Notes: generated by a model not told the origin, from the sequence alone. A DNA stretch of 10,554 bases from Halobacteriales archaeon QS_5_70_15 (GCA_003022005.1 PXRQ01000107.1:1-10554); one strand, 5' to 3'. Counted from the stretch's first letter, positions 1 through 6,148 are shown. Numbers and translations are program-made.

Positions 1-549
1 CGCCGCCGGGCCCGCCGGGCCCGGTCGTTCGAGATGAACTACGACCCGGAGGGCCACCAGGACGAGCCCTGGTACCAGGTCACGGAGGGCGTGGGGTACA
101 ACTACAATTTCACGGACATCCAGGCGGCGCTGGGGCTCGCCCAGCTCGACCGGCTGGAGTCGTTCAAGCGCCGACGCGACGAGATCATCGATCGGTACGA
201 CGAGGCCTTCGCCGACCTGGCCGGGCTCCGGACCCCGCCCGATCCCGGGGAGGCCGACCCGATGTACCACCTCTACGCCGTCGAGGTGCGCGAGCCGTTC
301 GGCTGCGACCGGACGGAGTTCGTCAACGCCATGCACGCGGAGAACGTCGGCGTGCAGGTCCACTACGTCCCGCTCCACTACCACCCGTACTTCCAGGAGG
401 AGTACGGCTACGAGCGGGGCGACTTCCCGAACACCGAGCGGGTCTACGAGGGGCTGGTGAGCCTGCCCCTCTTCCCGGCGATGACCGACGGGGACGTCGA
501 GGACGTGGTCCGGGCGGTCGAACGGCTCCACGCGTACCGCGCGGCGTAG
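1..549 (+). CDS. PseC-like nucleotide-sugar aminotransferase, C-terminal half (5' end outside window)
   Basis: The reading frame is open from base 1, so the gene begins upstream; 182 codons plus a TAG stop are visible. It is the C-terminal half of a DegT/DnrJ/EryC1/StrS PLP-dependent sugar aminotransferase, a family usually near 380 residues. Visible signatures are GYNYNFTDIQAALG (fragment residues about 32-45), the histidine-rich stretch VHYVPLHYHPYF (about 120-131), and the ending SLPLFPAMTD with a C-terminal helix. This combination is typical of PseC-type enzymes, which transfer an amino group from glutamate to the C4 keto group of a UDP-4-keto-6-deoxy sugar. The PLP-binding lysine lies in the missing half and cannot be checked. 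The neighbouring nonulosonate genes support this role. LegC or another 4-aminotransferase of the same fold is the main alternative; the exact sugar is inferred. The ATG at 34 is an internal methionine, not the start. Confidence 0.85.
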   Translation, partial: RRRARRARSFEMNYDPEGHQDEPWYQVTEGVGYNYNFTDIQAALGLAQLDRLESFKRRRDEIIDRYDEAFADLAGLRTPPDPGEADPMYHLYAVEVREPFGCDRTEFVNAMHAENVGVQVHYVPLHYHPYFQEEYGYERGDFPNTERVYEGLVSLPLFPAMTDGDVEDVVRAVERLHAYRAA

Positions 550-560
550 GCGGACGCGTA

Positions 561-623
561 GCGCGGGGTGCGCGGGGTGCGCGGGGTGCGCGGGGTAAGC
601 GGGGTAAGCGGGGTAAGCGGGGT
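561..623. repeat. 9-bp tandem repeat, seven copies in two sequence blocks
   Basis: Seven back-to-back 9-bp units fill this stretch: four exact GCGCGGGGT (561-596) followed by three exact AAGCGGGGT (597-623). The two types differ only in their first two bases. The array lies between the aminotransferase stop and the promoter of the synthase gene. Although the period is a multiple of three, no supported gene covers it. It looks like slippage-generated minisatellite DNA; any regulatory role is speculation. Confidence 0.93.
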
Positions 624-641
624 GTGGCGCGGCGGCCACGG

Positions 642-683
642 GAGCGAGCGCGTGCGGGGCGCGAACGCGTGAGAGCGAGCGCG
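642..683. repeat. 11-bp direct repeat pair in GC-rich intergenic DNA
   Basis: GAGCGAGCGCG occurs at 642-652 and again at 673-683. The surrounding 624-710 is nearly pure G/C with short self-complementary patches, for example GTGGC at 624-628 facing GCCAC at 635-639. Such GAGCGAGCGCG-rich sequence is common between haloarchaeal genes. No gene is supported here; together with the 9-bp array it forms the 201-base gap before the synthase. Confidence 0.5.
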
Positions 684-719
684 CCACGCGGCAAGCGCGC
701 CGCTCGCGGAGCAGGTGGA

Positions 720-727
720 TTTATTTT
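720..727 (+). promoter_or_regulatory. TATA-like box for the nonulosonate synthase gene
   Basis: TTTATTTT stands out as an AT-rich island in very GC-rich DNA. Its centre lies about 27 bases upstream of the ATG at 751, the spacing expected for an archaeal TATA box driving a leaderless transcript. It supports separate transcription of the synthase and choice of the 751 start. Confidence 0.7.
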
Positions 728-750
728 CGTCCGTCGACGGCTCCGTATCC

Positions 751-1800
751 ATGGGAGGGTTCCACGTCGGCGACCGTCGTGTCGGTCCGGACGAGCCGGC
801 GTTCGTCGTTGCCGAGGCGGGGTCGAACCACAACGGGGACCTCGGGATCGCCAAGGAACTGATCGACGTCGCGGCCGAGGCGGGGGCCGACGCGGTGAAG
901 TTCCAGACGTTCCGGGCGGAGGACCTCTACGTCGAGGGCAGCGGCGAGGTCGAGTACCTCGAGGACGACCGCTCGATCTACGAGATCATCGAGTCGATGG
1001 AGATGCCCTACGAGTGGATCCCCGAACTCCACGGGTACTGTCTGGAACGGGGGGTCCAGTTCATGTCCACGCCGTTCGACGAGCGGTCCGCCGAGGAGCT
1101 CGCCGACTACGTCCCCGCCTGGAAGGTGGCGTCCTACACCAGCAGCCACCACCCCTTCCTCCGACACCTCGCCGGCACCGACAAGCCGATCGTCATGTCC
1201 ACCGGAGCCCACGAGCTGGCGGAGGTCCGCGAGTCGGTCCAGGCGCTCCAGGACGCCGGCTGTGAGGAACTGGTGCTGCTGCAGTGCATCGCGGCGTACC
1301 CGACGCCCCTCTCGGAGATCAACGTCCGAGTCGTCCGGACCCTCCGCGAGGAGCTCGGCGTCCCCTCGGGGCTGTCCGACCACACGCTCGACCCGGTGAC
1401 CGCCCCCGCCGCGGCCGTCGCGCTCGGCGCGAGCGTCGTCGAGAAGCACTTCACGCTCGACAAGTCGATGGAGGGTCCGGACCACCAGTTCGCGCTCGAA
1501 CCCGCCGAACTCGACGCGATGGTGACCGCGATACGGGACGCCGAATCGGCCCTCGGCAGCGGGGAGAAGCGGGTGCTCGAGGTGGAAGAGGAGCTCTACC
1601 GGAAGGCGCGCCGCGGGATCCACGCCGTCCGTGACATCGAGGCCGGAACGGTCATCACCGAACGGGACGTGAAAGTGCTTCGCCCCGGAAAACACGACCG
1701 CGGGCTGGACCCGAAGTTCTACGACGAGGTCGTCGAATCCACGGCGGCGCGCGACATCCGGGCGGACGAGGGTATCCAGTGGGAGGACCTCGACCGCTAA
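751..1800 (+). CDS. nonulosonic acid synthase (NeuB/PseI/LegI/SpsE family)
   Basis: This 349-residue protein is a sialic-acid-type synthase that condenses phosphoenolpyruvate with a free six-carbon amino sugar to give a nine-carbon nonulosonic acid in the cytoplasm. The N-terminal TIM barrel (about 15-265) carries VVAEAGSNHNGD (19-30), DAVKFQTF (47-54), MSTPFDE (105-111), GLSDHT (207-212) and EKHFTLDK (231-238). The C-terminal SAF/antifreeze-like domain (about 287-349) closes the active site in the partner subunit of the family's dimer. KFQTF and the GPDHxxALEP pattern (242-251) look more like NeuB/LegI/SpsE than classical PseI, although neighbouring genes look Pse-like. Start 751 is chosen because the TATA-like box lies inside the longer GTG-started frame (715). 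The TAA stop overlaps the stop of the convergent formyltransferase gene. Confidence 0.92.
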   Translation: MGGFHVGDRRVGPDEPAFVVAEAGSNHNGDLGIAKELIDVAAEAGADAVKFQTFRAEDLYVEGSGEVEYLEDDRSIYEIIESMEMPYEWIPELHGYCLERGVQFMSTPFDERSAEELADYVPAWKVASYTSSHHPFLRHLAGTDKPIVMSTGAHELAEVRESVQALQDAGCEELVLLQCIAAYPTPLSEINVRVVRTLREELGVPSGLSDHTLDPVTAPAAAVALGASVVEKHFTLDKSMEGPDHQFALEPAELDAMVTAIRDAESALGSGEKRVLEVEEELYRKARRGIHAVRDIEAGTVITERDVKVLRPGKHDRGLDPKFYDEVVESTAARDIRADEGIQWEDLDR

Positions 1801-2474
1801 GCGCGCTCGACTCGAACTTCGACGTGGTAGGTCTCCCCGTCGACCTCGATGCGGGCGTTGTCGTGTGGCGGGAACGTGAGGGCGCGGAGCCGGTCGAGCA
1901 GCTCTCTGACGCCGTACTCGGCGTCGGGATCGAGTTCGCAGAGCTCCTCGAACTCGTCGGTGACGTGGTGCGTTCCCCGGTCCGGGTCCTGTTCGACCGG
2001 GTCGACATCGCCGGCGACTACACGGGGCCAGGCGTCGACGAACAGGTCGAACTGCGCGTCCTCCAGCCGGTGGTGCAGGTCCTTGCCCGTGTCGGCGAAG
2101 TCCGTCTCGACTTCCCGGCGCTCGATGATCGCACCGGTGTCGATGTCCTCGTCCATGTAGTGCAGGGTGACACCGGCTGGTGTTCCCTCCACGATGCTCC
2201 AGACGTTCGGGTTCGCCCCGCGGTTGTACGGGAGGTACGCCGGGTGGACGTTCAGACAGCCCCGGTCGGGGACCGAGAGGACCTCCGGCGGGACGATGTG
2301 ACGGTAGCCACACGAGACGAGGTAGTCGGGTTCGAGCCGTTCGACCAGGTCGAGCTGTCCGGCGGTGGTCAACAGCGCGCGGACGGACACGTCCCCGCGG
2401 TCGCAGAGCCAGTCGTAGATCCGTCGTCCGGCATCGTTCAGTCCGAGGAAGACGACCTCGGCGTCGTCAGTCAT
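1797..2474 (-). CDS. nucleotide-sugar N-formyltransferase (PseJ/Fmt-fold)
   Basis: The 225-residue product has the formyltransferase fold shared by methionyl-tRNA and glycinamide-ribonucleotide formyltransferases. It carries NVHPAYLPYNRG (75-86) and GVTLHYMDEDIDTGAII (101-117), giving the family's Asn-His-Asp catalytic set as N75, H77 and D112. It is too short for methionyl-tRNA formyltransferase and sits among nonulosonate genes. The likely reaction is transfer of formyl from N10-formyltetrahydrofolate to the 4-amino group made by the aminotransferase, replacing PseH acetylation. Carried into the nine-carbon sugar this would be a 7-formamido group. PseJ-type sugar formyltransferases are known in bacterial Pse clusters. 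The start ATG overlaps the end of the pseG-like gene by 8 bases (ATGACTGA), suggesting translational coupling; GGGGGAGG lies just before it. The residues after about 165 form a small C-terminal extension. The sugar substrate is inferred from context. Confidence 0.85.
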   Translation of the reverse strand: MTDDAEVVFLGLNDAGRRIYDWLCDRGDVSVRALLTTAGQLDLVERLEPDYLVSCGYRHIVPPEVLSVPDRGCLNVHPAYLPYNRGANPNVWSIVEGTPAGVTLHYMDEDIDTGAIIERREVETDFADTGKDLHHRLEDAQFDLFVDAWPRVVAGDVDPVEQDPDRGTHHVTDEFEELCELDPDAEYGVRELLDRLRALTFPPHDNARIEVDGETYHVEVRVERA

Positions 2475-3489
2475 GCCTCCCCCTTCGACCGGAACGTGAT
2501 AAGAGCACGTCCGCGATACGGGCCGCCCCGCAACCGTCGACGATTTCACGCCCCCGCTCGACGCAGCCTTCGCGGAGTTCCGGGCGGTCGACCAGAGCTT
2601 CGAACGCCTTCGAGAGGTCCTCGCTCGTGACTGGGAGGTCCCCGACGACGGCGAGCTCCCGCTCCCGGAGCGCGGTCCCGATGGGCTCCTGGTTCGACGC
2701 GACCGGCACGGCCACCATCGGGGTCCCGAGCGCGAGCAGTTCGTAGGTGGTGCTGCCACACGCGGCGACGGCGAGGTCGGCATCGAACATCCGTTCCGGG
2801 AGGTCCGGCGGGTCCCGGACGACCCGGGCGTCGGCGTCCGTCTCGGCCGCGGCCGCGCGGACCTCGGCCTCGAGTTCCGCCGAGAACCCCGGTCCCACGA
2901 CGGCGTCGACCCGGAGCCCAATCCCGTCGAACGCCCGGACGGCTGTGGGGGTAAGGCCCGACGCGTCGCTCCCGCCGAACGTCACGAGGGCGCGCTCGGG
3001 CGGGTCCCGCCAGGGTGGCTCGCGACGGGCGAACTCGCGTACCGCCCCCCGGAGGGGGACGTAGTCCGGCCCGAGGTACCACTCGGGTTCCCCGCCCACG
3101 AACTGGTAGTCGAGTTCCGGCGCGTAGAGGTTCCCGTTCACCACCGCGTCGGCACAGACCGGCTCCCGGTCGTCGTCGACCTGGACGACGAGGAGGCGTC
3201 GTTCCCGGACGCTCCGCTGGTAGTCGGTGCCGACGGGGTATGCATCGGCGTACGCGACGTCGACGGTCGACCCGTCGAGCCACCGGCAGAACGGGTCCGG
3301 GTCGTCACGGACGGGGAGCCCGGCGGTCGCGACGCCGTCCGGACATGTTTCCCGGACCCGTTCGGGGGTGGTGGTTGCGTACGTCACCGCGTGCCCCCGA
3401 TCGAGCAGGACCTCGGCGACGGCACCCGTCCGCACGAGGTGGCCGTAGCCGATCTCGCCGCCCCCGTCAGCGCGTATCGCGGCGTGCAT
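2467..3489 (-). CDS. pseG: PseG-like UDP-sugar hydrolase
   Basis: This 340-residue protein matches the PseG/SpsG family, which has a GT-B (GT28-like) fold and removes UDP from UDP-2,4-diacylamido-2,4,6-trideoxy-L-altrose to free the sugar for the synthase. The N-terminus AIRADGGGEIGYGHLVR (4-20) is the family signature, with H17 matching the catalytic histidine of PseG. FGGSDASGLT (171-180) and AACGSTTYELLALGTPMVAV (242-261), followed by ASNQEP, form the nucleotide-binding C-terminal half. The start is fixed by this N-terminus; a GGGAG about 9 bases upstream of the ATG could be a ribosome binding site. It lies 78 bases after the cytidylyltransferase and overlaps the formyltransferase by 8 bases, so the three are probably one operon. 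Its presence favours a Pse-type route over the Leg route, which uses a NeuC-type hydrolysing epimerase. Confidence 0.9.
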   Translation of the reverse strand: MHAAIRADGGGEIGYGHLVRTGAVAEVLLDRGHAVTYATTTPERVRETCPDGVATAGLPVRDDPDPFCRWLDGSTVDVAYADAYPVGTDYQRSVRERRLLVVQVDDDREPVCADAVVNGNLYAPELDYQFVGGEPEWYLGPDYVPLRGAVREFARREPPWRDPPERALVTFGGSDASGLTPTAVRAFDGIGLRVDAVVGPGFSAELEAEVRAAAAETDADARVVRDPPDLPERMFDADLAVAACGSTTYELLALGTPMVAVPVASNQEPIGTALRERELAVVGDLPVTSEDLSKAFEALVDRPELREGCVERGREIVDGCGAARIADVLLSRSGRRGRHD

Positions 3490-3538
3490 CGGTACGGGCT
3501 CCCGGCGCCTGTGTCCCCTCGGTTCCCCGGGTCGCTCG

Positions 3539-3553
3539 GATCGGACCCCGATC
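3539..3553. other. short hairpin between cytidylyltransferase and pseG-like genes
   Basis: GATCGG (3539-3544) and CCGATC (3548-3553) can pair across a 3-base loop, 14 bases beyond the cytidylyltransferase stop in the direction of transcription. It could attenuate or process the transcript between the two genes. No T tract follows, and a 6-bp stem may be chance in such GC-rich DNA. Confidence 0.35.
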
Positions 3554-3567
3554 GGTGTCCGGGCGGT

Positions 3568-4254
3568 TCATTCCACGACGACCTCCAGTGACGGCTCCTC
3601 CCCGTAGCGGTCCCGGTGGAGGGTCTCAGCGATCTCGAAGTCGATCATCTCGTCGATGTCGACGGCCTCCGTCGCGTCCACGGCAAACACGGTCGGGTCG
3701 TCGCCGATGCGGTTCTCGCGGCGCGCGAGCGACTCGGGCGTGAAGAGGTAGACGTTCGAGTTCTCCTCGTAGACGGGGTCGAGGTCCTGCGTGCGCTTGA
3801 GCTCGTCGCGCTCGTGGTTGATCGGAGTGCAGTCCTCGTCCCACAGGCGGGTCCGGAGCGGGGTCACCGAGAACAGCGAGTCGCAGTCCCGCTCCTCGAA
3901 CGCCTCGACTGCCTCCGAGATCGTCTCGGGACGGAGCAGCGGGTTCGTACAGTGGGTCTGGAGGTAGCGTTCCCCCTCGGTGTTCTCGACGTCGTGCCGG
4001 ATGATCCGGTTCATCGAGACGTGATCCCCCCGGAGCTCCTCGGGCCGCTTGAGGACCGTCGCGTCGAACCGCCGGGACACCTCGGCGATCTCCGCCGAGT
4101 CGGTGTCGACCACCACCTCGTCGATCACCGGGACGGCGTTCAGCGTGTTCAACATCCAGTGACACAGCGGGCGGCCGTTGAACTCGCGGAGGTTCTTGTT
4201 CGGGACGCGCTCGCTGTGGCCCTTCATCGGGAGGAGCGCGAGGAGACGGGTCAT
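3568..4254 (-). CDS. CMP-nonulosonate (acylneuraminate) cytidylyltransferase
   Basis: The 228-residue protein belongs to the NeuA/PseF/LegF nucleotidyltransferase family, which activates the nine-carbon acid with CTP to the CMP-sugar used by glycosyltransferases. The N-terminal loop LLPMKGHSERVPNKNLREF (7-25) is the CTP-binding signature. KRTQDLDPVYEENSNVYLF (153-171) is a typical middle motif, and DIDEMIDFEIAE (199-210) supplies the acidic residues expected to hold Mg2+. Length is normal for a single-domain enzyme. It is the first gene of the leftward group cytidylyltransferase, pseG-like, formyltransferase. A TATA-like box about 26 bases upstream of the ATG supports this start and a leaderless message. 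Whether the substrate is CMP-Pse, CMP-Leg or a formylated derivative cannot be read from sequence. Confidence 0.9.
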   Translation of the reverse strand: MTRLLALLPMKGHSERVPNKNLREFNGRPLCHWMLNTLNAVPVIDEVVVDTDSAEIAEVSRRFDATVLKRPEELRGDHVSMNRIIRHDVENTEGERYLQTHCTNPLLRPETISEAVEAFEERDCDSLFSVTPLRTRLWDEDCTPINHERDELKRTQDLDPVYEENSNVYLFTPESLARRENRIGDDPTVFAVDATEAVDIDEMIDFEIAETLHRDRYGEEPSLEVVVE

Positions 4255-4276
4255 GGCCCAACCCGCGGGGCGACAC

Positions 4277-4284
4277 TCAAAAGT
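4277..4284 (-). promoter_or_regulatory. TATA-like box for the cytidylyltransferase operon
   Basis: On the - strand this reads ACTTTTGA, centred about 26 bases upstream of the ATG at 4254, in an otherwise GC-rich gap. The spacing fits a leaderless archaeal transcript covering the cytidylyltransferase, pseG-like and formyltransferase genes. Confidence 0.6.
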
Positions 4285-4341
4285 GATTGCGTTCGTGGCG
4301 ACGATCGGACGGCCGGGCCGTCGAGCGGGCGACTACCCTCC

Positions 4342-4401
4342 CGATCCTCGAGAGCTTCGAGGACGACCCCGTCGGGGTGTCCGGAAGCTCGTGGGGGATC
4401 G
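4342..4401. repeat. long imperfect inverted repeat (nested hairpin) in a divergent intergenic region
   Basis: The two halves are complementary in steps. CGATCC (4342-4347) pairs with GGATCG (4396-4401), GAGCTTC (4352-4358) with GAAGCTC (4384-4390), GGAC (4361-4364) with GTCC (4379-4382), and ACCCC (4366-4370) with GGGGT (4374-4378), leaving a 3-base loop. That is 22 base pairs within 60 bases, broken by one internal mismatch region and small bulges. It sits in the 233-base gap between the divergent cytidylyltransferase and dehydrogenase genes, away from both TATA-like boxes. It could be an RNA hairpin, a protein-binding palindrome or a remnant of a small mobile repeat; no target-site duplication was identified. 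Confidence 0.65.
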
Positions 4402-4454
4402 TGTGACCGCTCGCGGCCAGTGCGCACGGGGGGCGCCGTCGAGCGGCGATCACA

Positions 4455-4462
4455 AGAGTATT
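4455..4462 (+). promoter_or_regulatory. TATA-like box for the 2-hydroxyacid dehydrogenase gene
   Basis: AGAGTATT is centred about 29 bases upstream of the ATG at 4488. It is the only AT-rich patch close upstream and fits a leaderless start. Confidence 0.5.
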
Positions 4463-4487
4463 GCGCGCGAGCGTCGACCCCCCACGG

Positions 4488-5501
4488 ATGACAGGCCGGG
4501 ACACCGTCTACCTGACCCGCGACGTCCCGCAGGAGGGCATCGACCGGCTCGAGGAGGAGTGCGAGGTCGCCGTCTGGCCGGAGGGGACTCCCCCGCCGCG
4601 CGACGTCCTCGTCGAGCGGCTGGCAGAACTGGATGCCGAGGGGCTGTTCTGTAACGTCTCGGACGTCGTCGACGCCGAGGTGCTCGACGCCTCGCCCGCG
4701 CTGCGTGCGGTCGGGACCATGTCGGTCGGCTACGACCACGTCGACGTCGAGGCGGCCGCGGAACGGGGCATCCCCGTCGGACACACCCCGGGTGTCCTCT
4801 CGGAGACGACGGCCGACCTCGCGTGGGCGCTGCTGATGGCCGCCGCCCGCCGGATCGTCGAGGCCGACCGGTACGTCCACGAGGGCGAGGGGGAGACGTG
4901 GGGGCCGAAGATACTGCTCGGCCGCGACGTCCACGACGCGACCCTCGGCGTCGTCGGCCTCGGCGGCATCGGCACGGCGCTGGCCCGGCGCGCCGCCGGG
5001 TTCGACATGGACGTGCTCTACTCGCACACGGCCCGGAACGAAGCGGGCGAGGCCGAACTCGCCGAGTACGGCATCGATGTCGAGTTCACGCGCCTGGAGG
5101 ACCTGCTCGAGCGGTCGGACTACGTCTCGCTGCACGTCCCCCTGACCGACGAGACGGCGGGGATGATCGGCGAGCGCGAACTCCGGTTGCTGGGCGAGAA
5201 CGGCGTCCTCGTCAATACCGCGCGCGGCGAGGTCGTGGACACCGACGCACTCGAACGGGCGCTGGCGGAGGACCGGATCCGTCACGCCGCGCTCGACGTC
5301 ACGGACCCGGAGCCGCTCCCCCCGGACCACCGCCTGCTGGAGCACGCCCCCGAGAAGCTCACGGTCGCGCCGCACATCGGGAGCGCCTCGGTCGAGACCC
5401 GGACCGAGATGGCGGTGATGACCGCCGAGAACATCCTCGCCGGGCTTCGGGGGGACGAGATGCCACACTCGGCACTGGAGGACGCCGGGATGGAGGAGTA
5501 G
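4488..5501 (+). CDS. D-isomer-specific 2-hydroxyacid dehydrogenase (glyoxylate/hydroxypyruvate reductase-like)
   Basis: The 337-residue protein is a cytoplasmic NAD(P)-dependent dehydrogenase that interconverts 2-keto acids and D-2-hydroxy acids. The Rossmann glycine motif is VVGLGGIG (155-162). The catalytic triad of the family is visible as R246 in NTARGEVVD, E275 in DPEPLP and H296 in APHIGSAS. YSHTARN (178-184), after the second strand of the Rossmann fold, lacks the acidic residue typical of strict NAD enzymes and resembles NADP-using glyoxylate reductases, so NADP(H) preference is likely but inferred. Length is normal. Start 4488 is preferred over the in-frame TTG at 4461 because the TATA-like box lies at 4455-4462. 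The substrate could be glyoxylate, hydroxypyruvate or another 2-keto acid; no link to the nonulosonate genes is evident. Confidence 0.9.
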   Translation: MTGRDTVYLTRDVPQEGIDRLEEECEVAVWPEGTPPPRDVLVERLAELDAEGLFCNVSDVVDAEVLDASPALRAVGTMSVGYDHVDVEAAAERGIPVGHTPGVLSETTADLAWALLMAAARRIVEADRYVHEGEGETWGPKILLGRDVHDATLGVVGLGGIGTALARRAAGFDMDVLYSHTARNEAGEAELAEYGIDVEFTRLEDLLERSDYVSLHVPLTDETAGMIGERELRLLGENGVLVNTARGEVVDTDALERALAEDRIRHAALDVTDPEPLPPDHRLLEHAPEKLTVAPHIGSASVETRTEMAVMTAENILAGLRGDEMPHSALEDAGMEE

Positions 5502-5617
5502 CCGGGTCACGGAGGGTGTAGCGACCGGAACCCTGACGGTACGAACGGCGAACGGAGGGAGGAGCGAGCAGCGAGCCCCCCGAGCGGGCGTCTCGGAAAC
5601 GCGAACGGCGAGTGGAC

Positions 5618-5941
5618 CTACGAGGGGGTAGCCCCGTCGGCCCCCGTCGAATGCCAGGGGAGGTTCACGGTGTCGTCGGTGACGGTCGCGGCCAGGTGCC
5701 AGAGGTACCCGGCGACGACCGGGCGGATCAGCACCCCGACGACGAGACCGAGACCGATCAGGTCCCCCTGTCGGTAGTTCAGGGCCGCGGTCACGCCCCA
5801 GAGCAGGAGCCAGCCGGCGAGCGCCCCCAGCAGCAGCAGTTCGCGCAGGAGCCGGGCGACGAACGCGGTGACCGTACTGACCGTCCGTTCTCCCCCGCCC
5901 CGTAGCTGTTCCGTCCCAGCGGCTGTCTCGGAAACGGACAT
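5618..5941 (-). CDS. small two-helix membrane protein of unknown function
   Basis: I do not recognise a family for this 107-residue product. It begins with a polar, Ser/Thr/Glu/Gly-rich stretch (1-20). An amphipathic segment then leads into a leucine-rich helix (about 33-53) and a second hydrophobic helix (about 61-85), and the protein ends in a short polar tail. The two helices are joined by the brief loop NYRQGD, so both ends probably lie on the same side of the membrane. The continuous hydrophobic pattern and high G/C at third codon positions make it a real gene rather than a shadow. It reads towards the end of the dehydrogenase gene and away from the MOSC gene. Small membrane proteins of this shape are frequent and poorly characterised in haloarchaea. 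Confidence 0.7.
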   Translation of the reverse strand: MSVSETAAGTEQLRGGGERTVSTVTAFVARLLRELLLLGALAGWLLLWGVTAALNYRQGDLIGLGLVVGVLIRPVVAGYLWHLAATVTDDTVNLPWHSTGADGATPS

Positions 5942-5962
5942 CCCCGGCTGGTGTCCGGACGA

Positions 5963-5970
5963 ACGTAGAG
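5963..5970 (-). promoter_or_regulatory. possible weak TATA-like box for the small membrane protein
   Basis: On the - strand this reads CTCTACGT, about 25 bases upstream of the ATG at 5941. The position fits a leaderless start, but the sequence is a poor TATA match. Confidence 0.25.
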
Positions 5971-6009
5971 GGGTCAGGAGCGCTTCGGGAGGAGAACTCG
6001 CCGGGGAGT

Positions 6010-6027
6010 TCGCGTGACCGAACGCGA
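6010..6027. promoter_or_regulatory. 6-bp inverted repeat between divergent genes, possible operator
   Basis: TCGCGT (6010-6015) and ACGCGA (6022-6027) form a dyad with a 6-base spacer. It lies in the 207-base gap between the leftward membrane-protein gene and the rightward MOSC gene. The layout is compatible with a dimeric regulator, but a 6-bp dyad is weak evidence. Nothing else is recognised in this gap beyond the two TATA-like boxes. Confidence 0.2.
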
Positions 6028-6118
6028 GGGATCGGACCGGAACCGGCGGTGTACGGTCGGTGACGGGCGACTTCAGTCGGCGAAGCGGCGTTCCGAACCG
6101 GCCCGGCGGAGGACAGAG

Positions 6119-6124
6119 CTATAC
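6119..6124 (+). promoter_or_regulatory. TATA-like box for the MOSC gene
   Basis: CTATAC is centred about 27 bases before the ATG at 6149, the expected distance for a leaderless archaeal transcript. It argues against the longer in-frame starts, which would contain it. Confidence 0.55.
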
Positions 6125-6148
6125 CCCCGCCGCGAGACGCACCCCACG

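Noticed and set aside
561..623. CRISPR array
   Set aside because: The repeats are 9 bp, directly adjacent and without unique spacers, and no cas genes are present.
715..750. Upstream in-frame GTG as start of the synthase
   Set aside because: The TATA-like box TTTATTTT lies within it, and the added residues do not resemble the family N-terminus.
721..2313. 530-codon open frame on the - strand opposite the synthase gene
   Set aside because: It is a GC-driven shadow: Arg/Pro/Gly-rich at one end and mirror-like over the synthase, with no recognisable motif. The + strand frame carries clear NeuB-family motifs.
4274..4285. CACT-CAAA-AGTG dyad overlapping the cytidylyltransferase TATA-like box as an operator
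   Set aside because: Only a 4-bp arm on each side, which is too short to distinguish from chance.
4251..5510. 419-codon open frame on the - strand opposite the dehydrogenase
   Set aside because: The + strand encodes all catalytic motifs of a 2-hydroxyacid dehydrogenase. The antisense frame is compositionally odd and runs through the divergent promoter region.
5590..5936. GTCTCGGAAACG repeated at 5590-5601 and 5925-5936, flanking the small membrane protein gene
   Set aside because: A pair of 12-base matches is expected by chance in a window of this size and GC content. There is no inverted-repeat or transposase evidence for a mobile unit.
6014..6148. N-terminal extension of the MOSC protein from 6014
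   Set aside because: It would contain the TATA-like box. The added residues are Arg-rich and unlike the family, which begins close to the YPVKGL motif.
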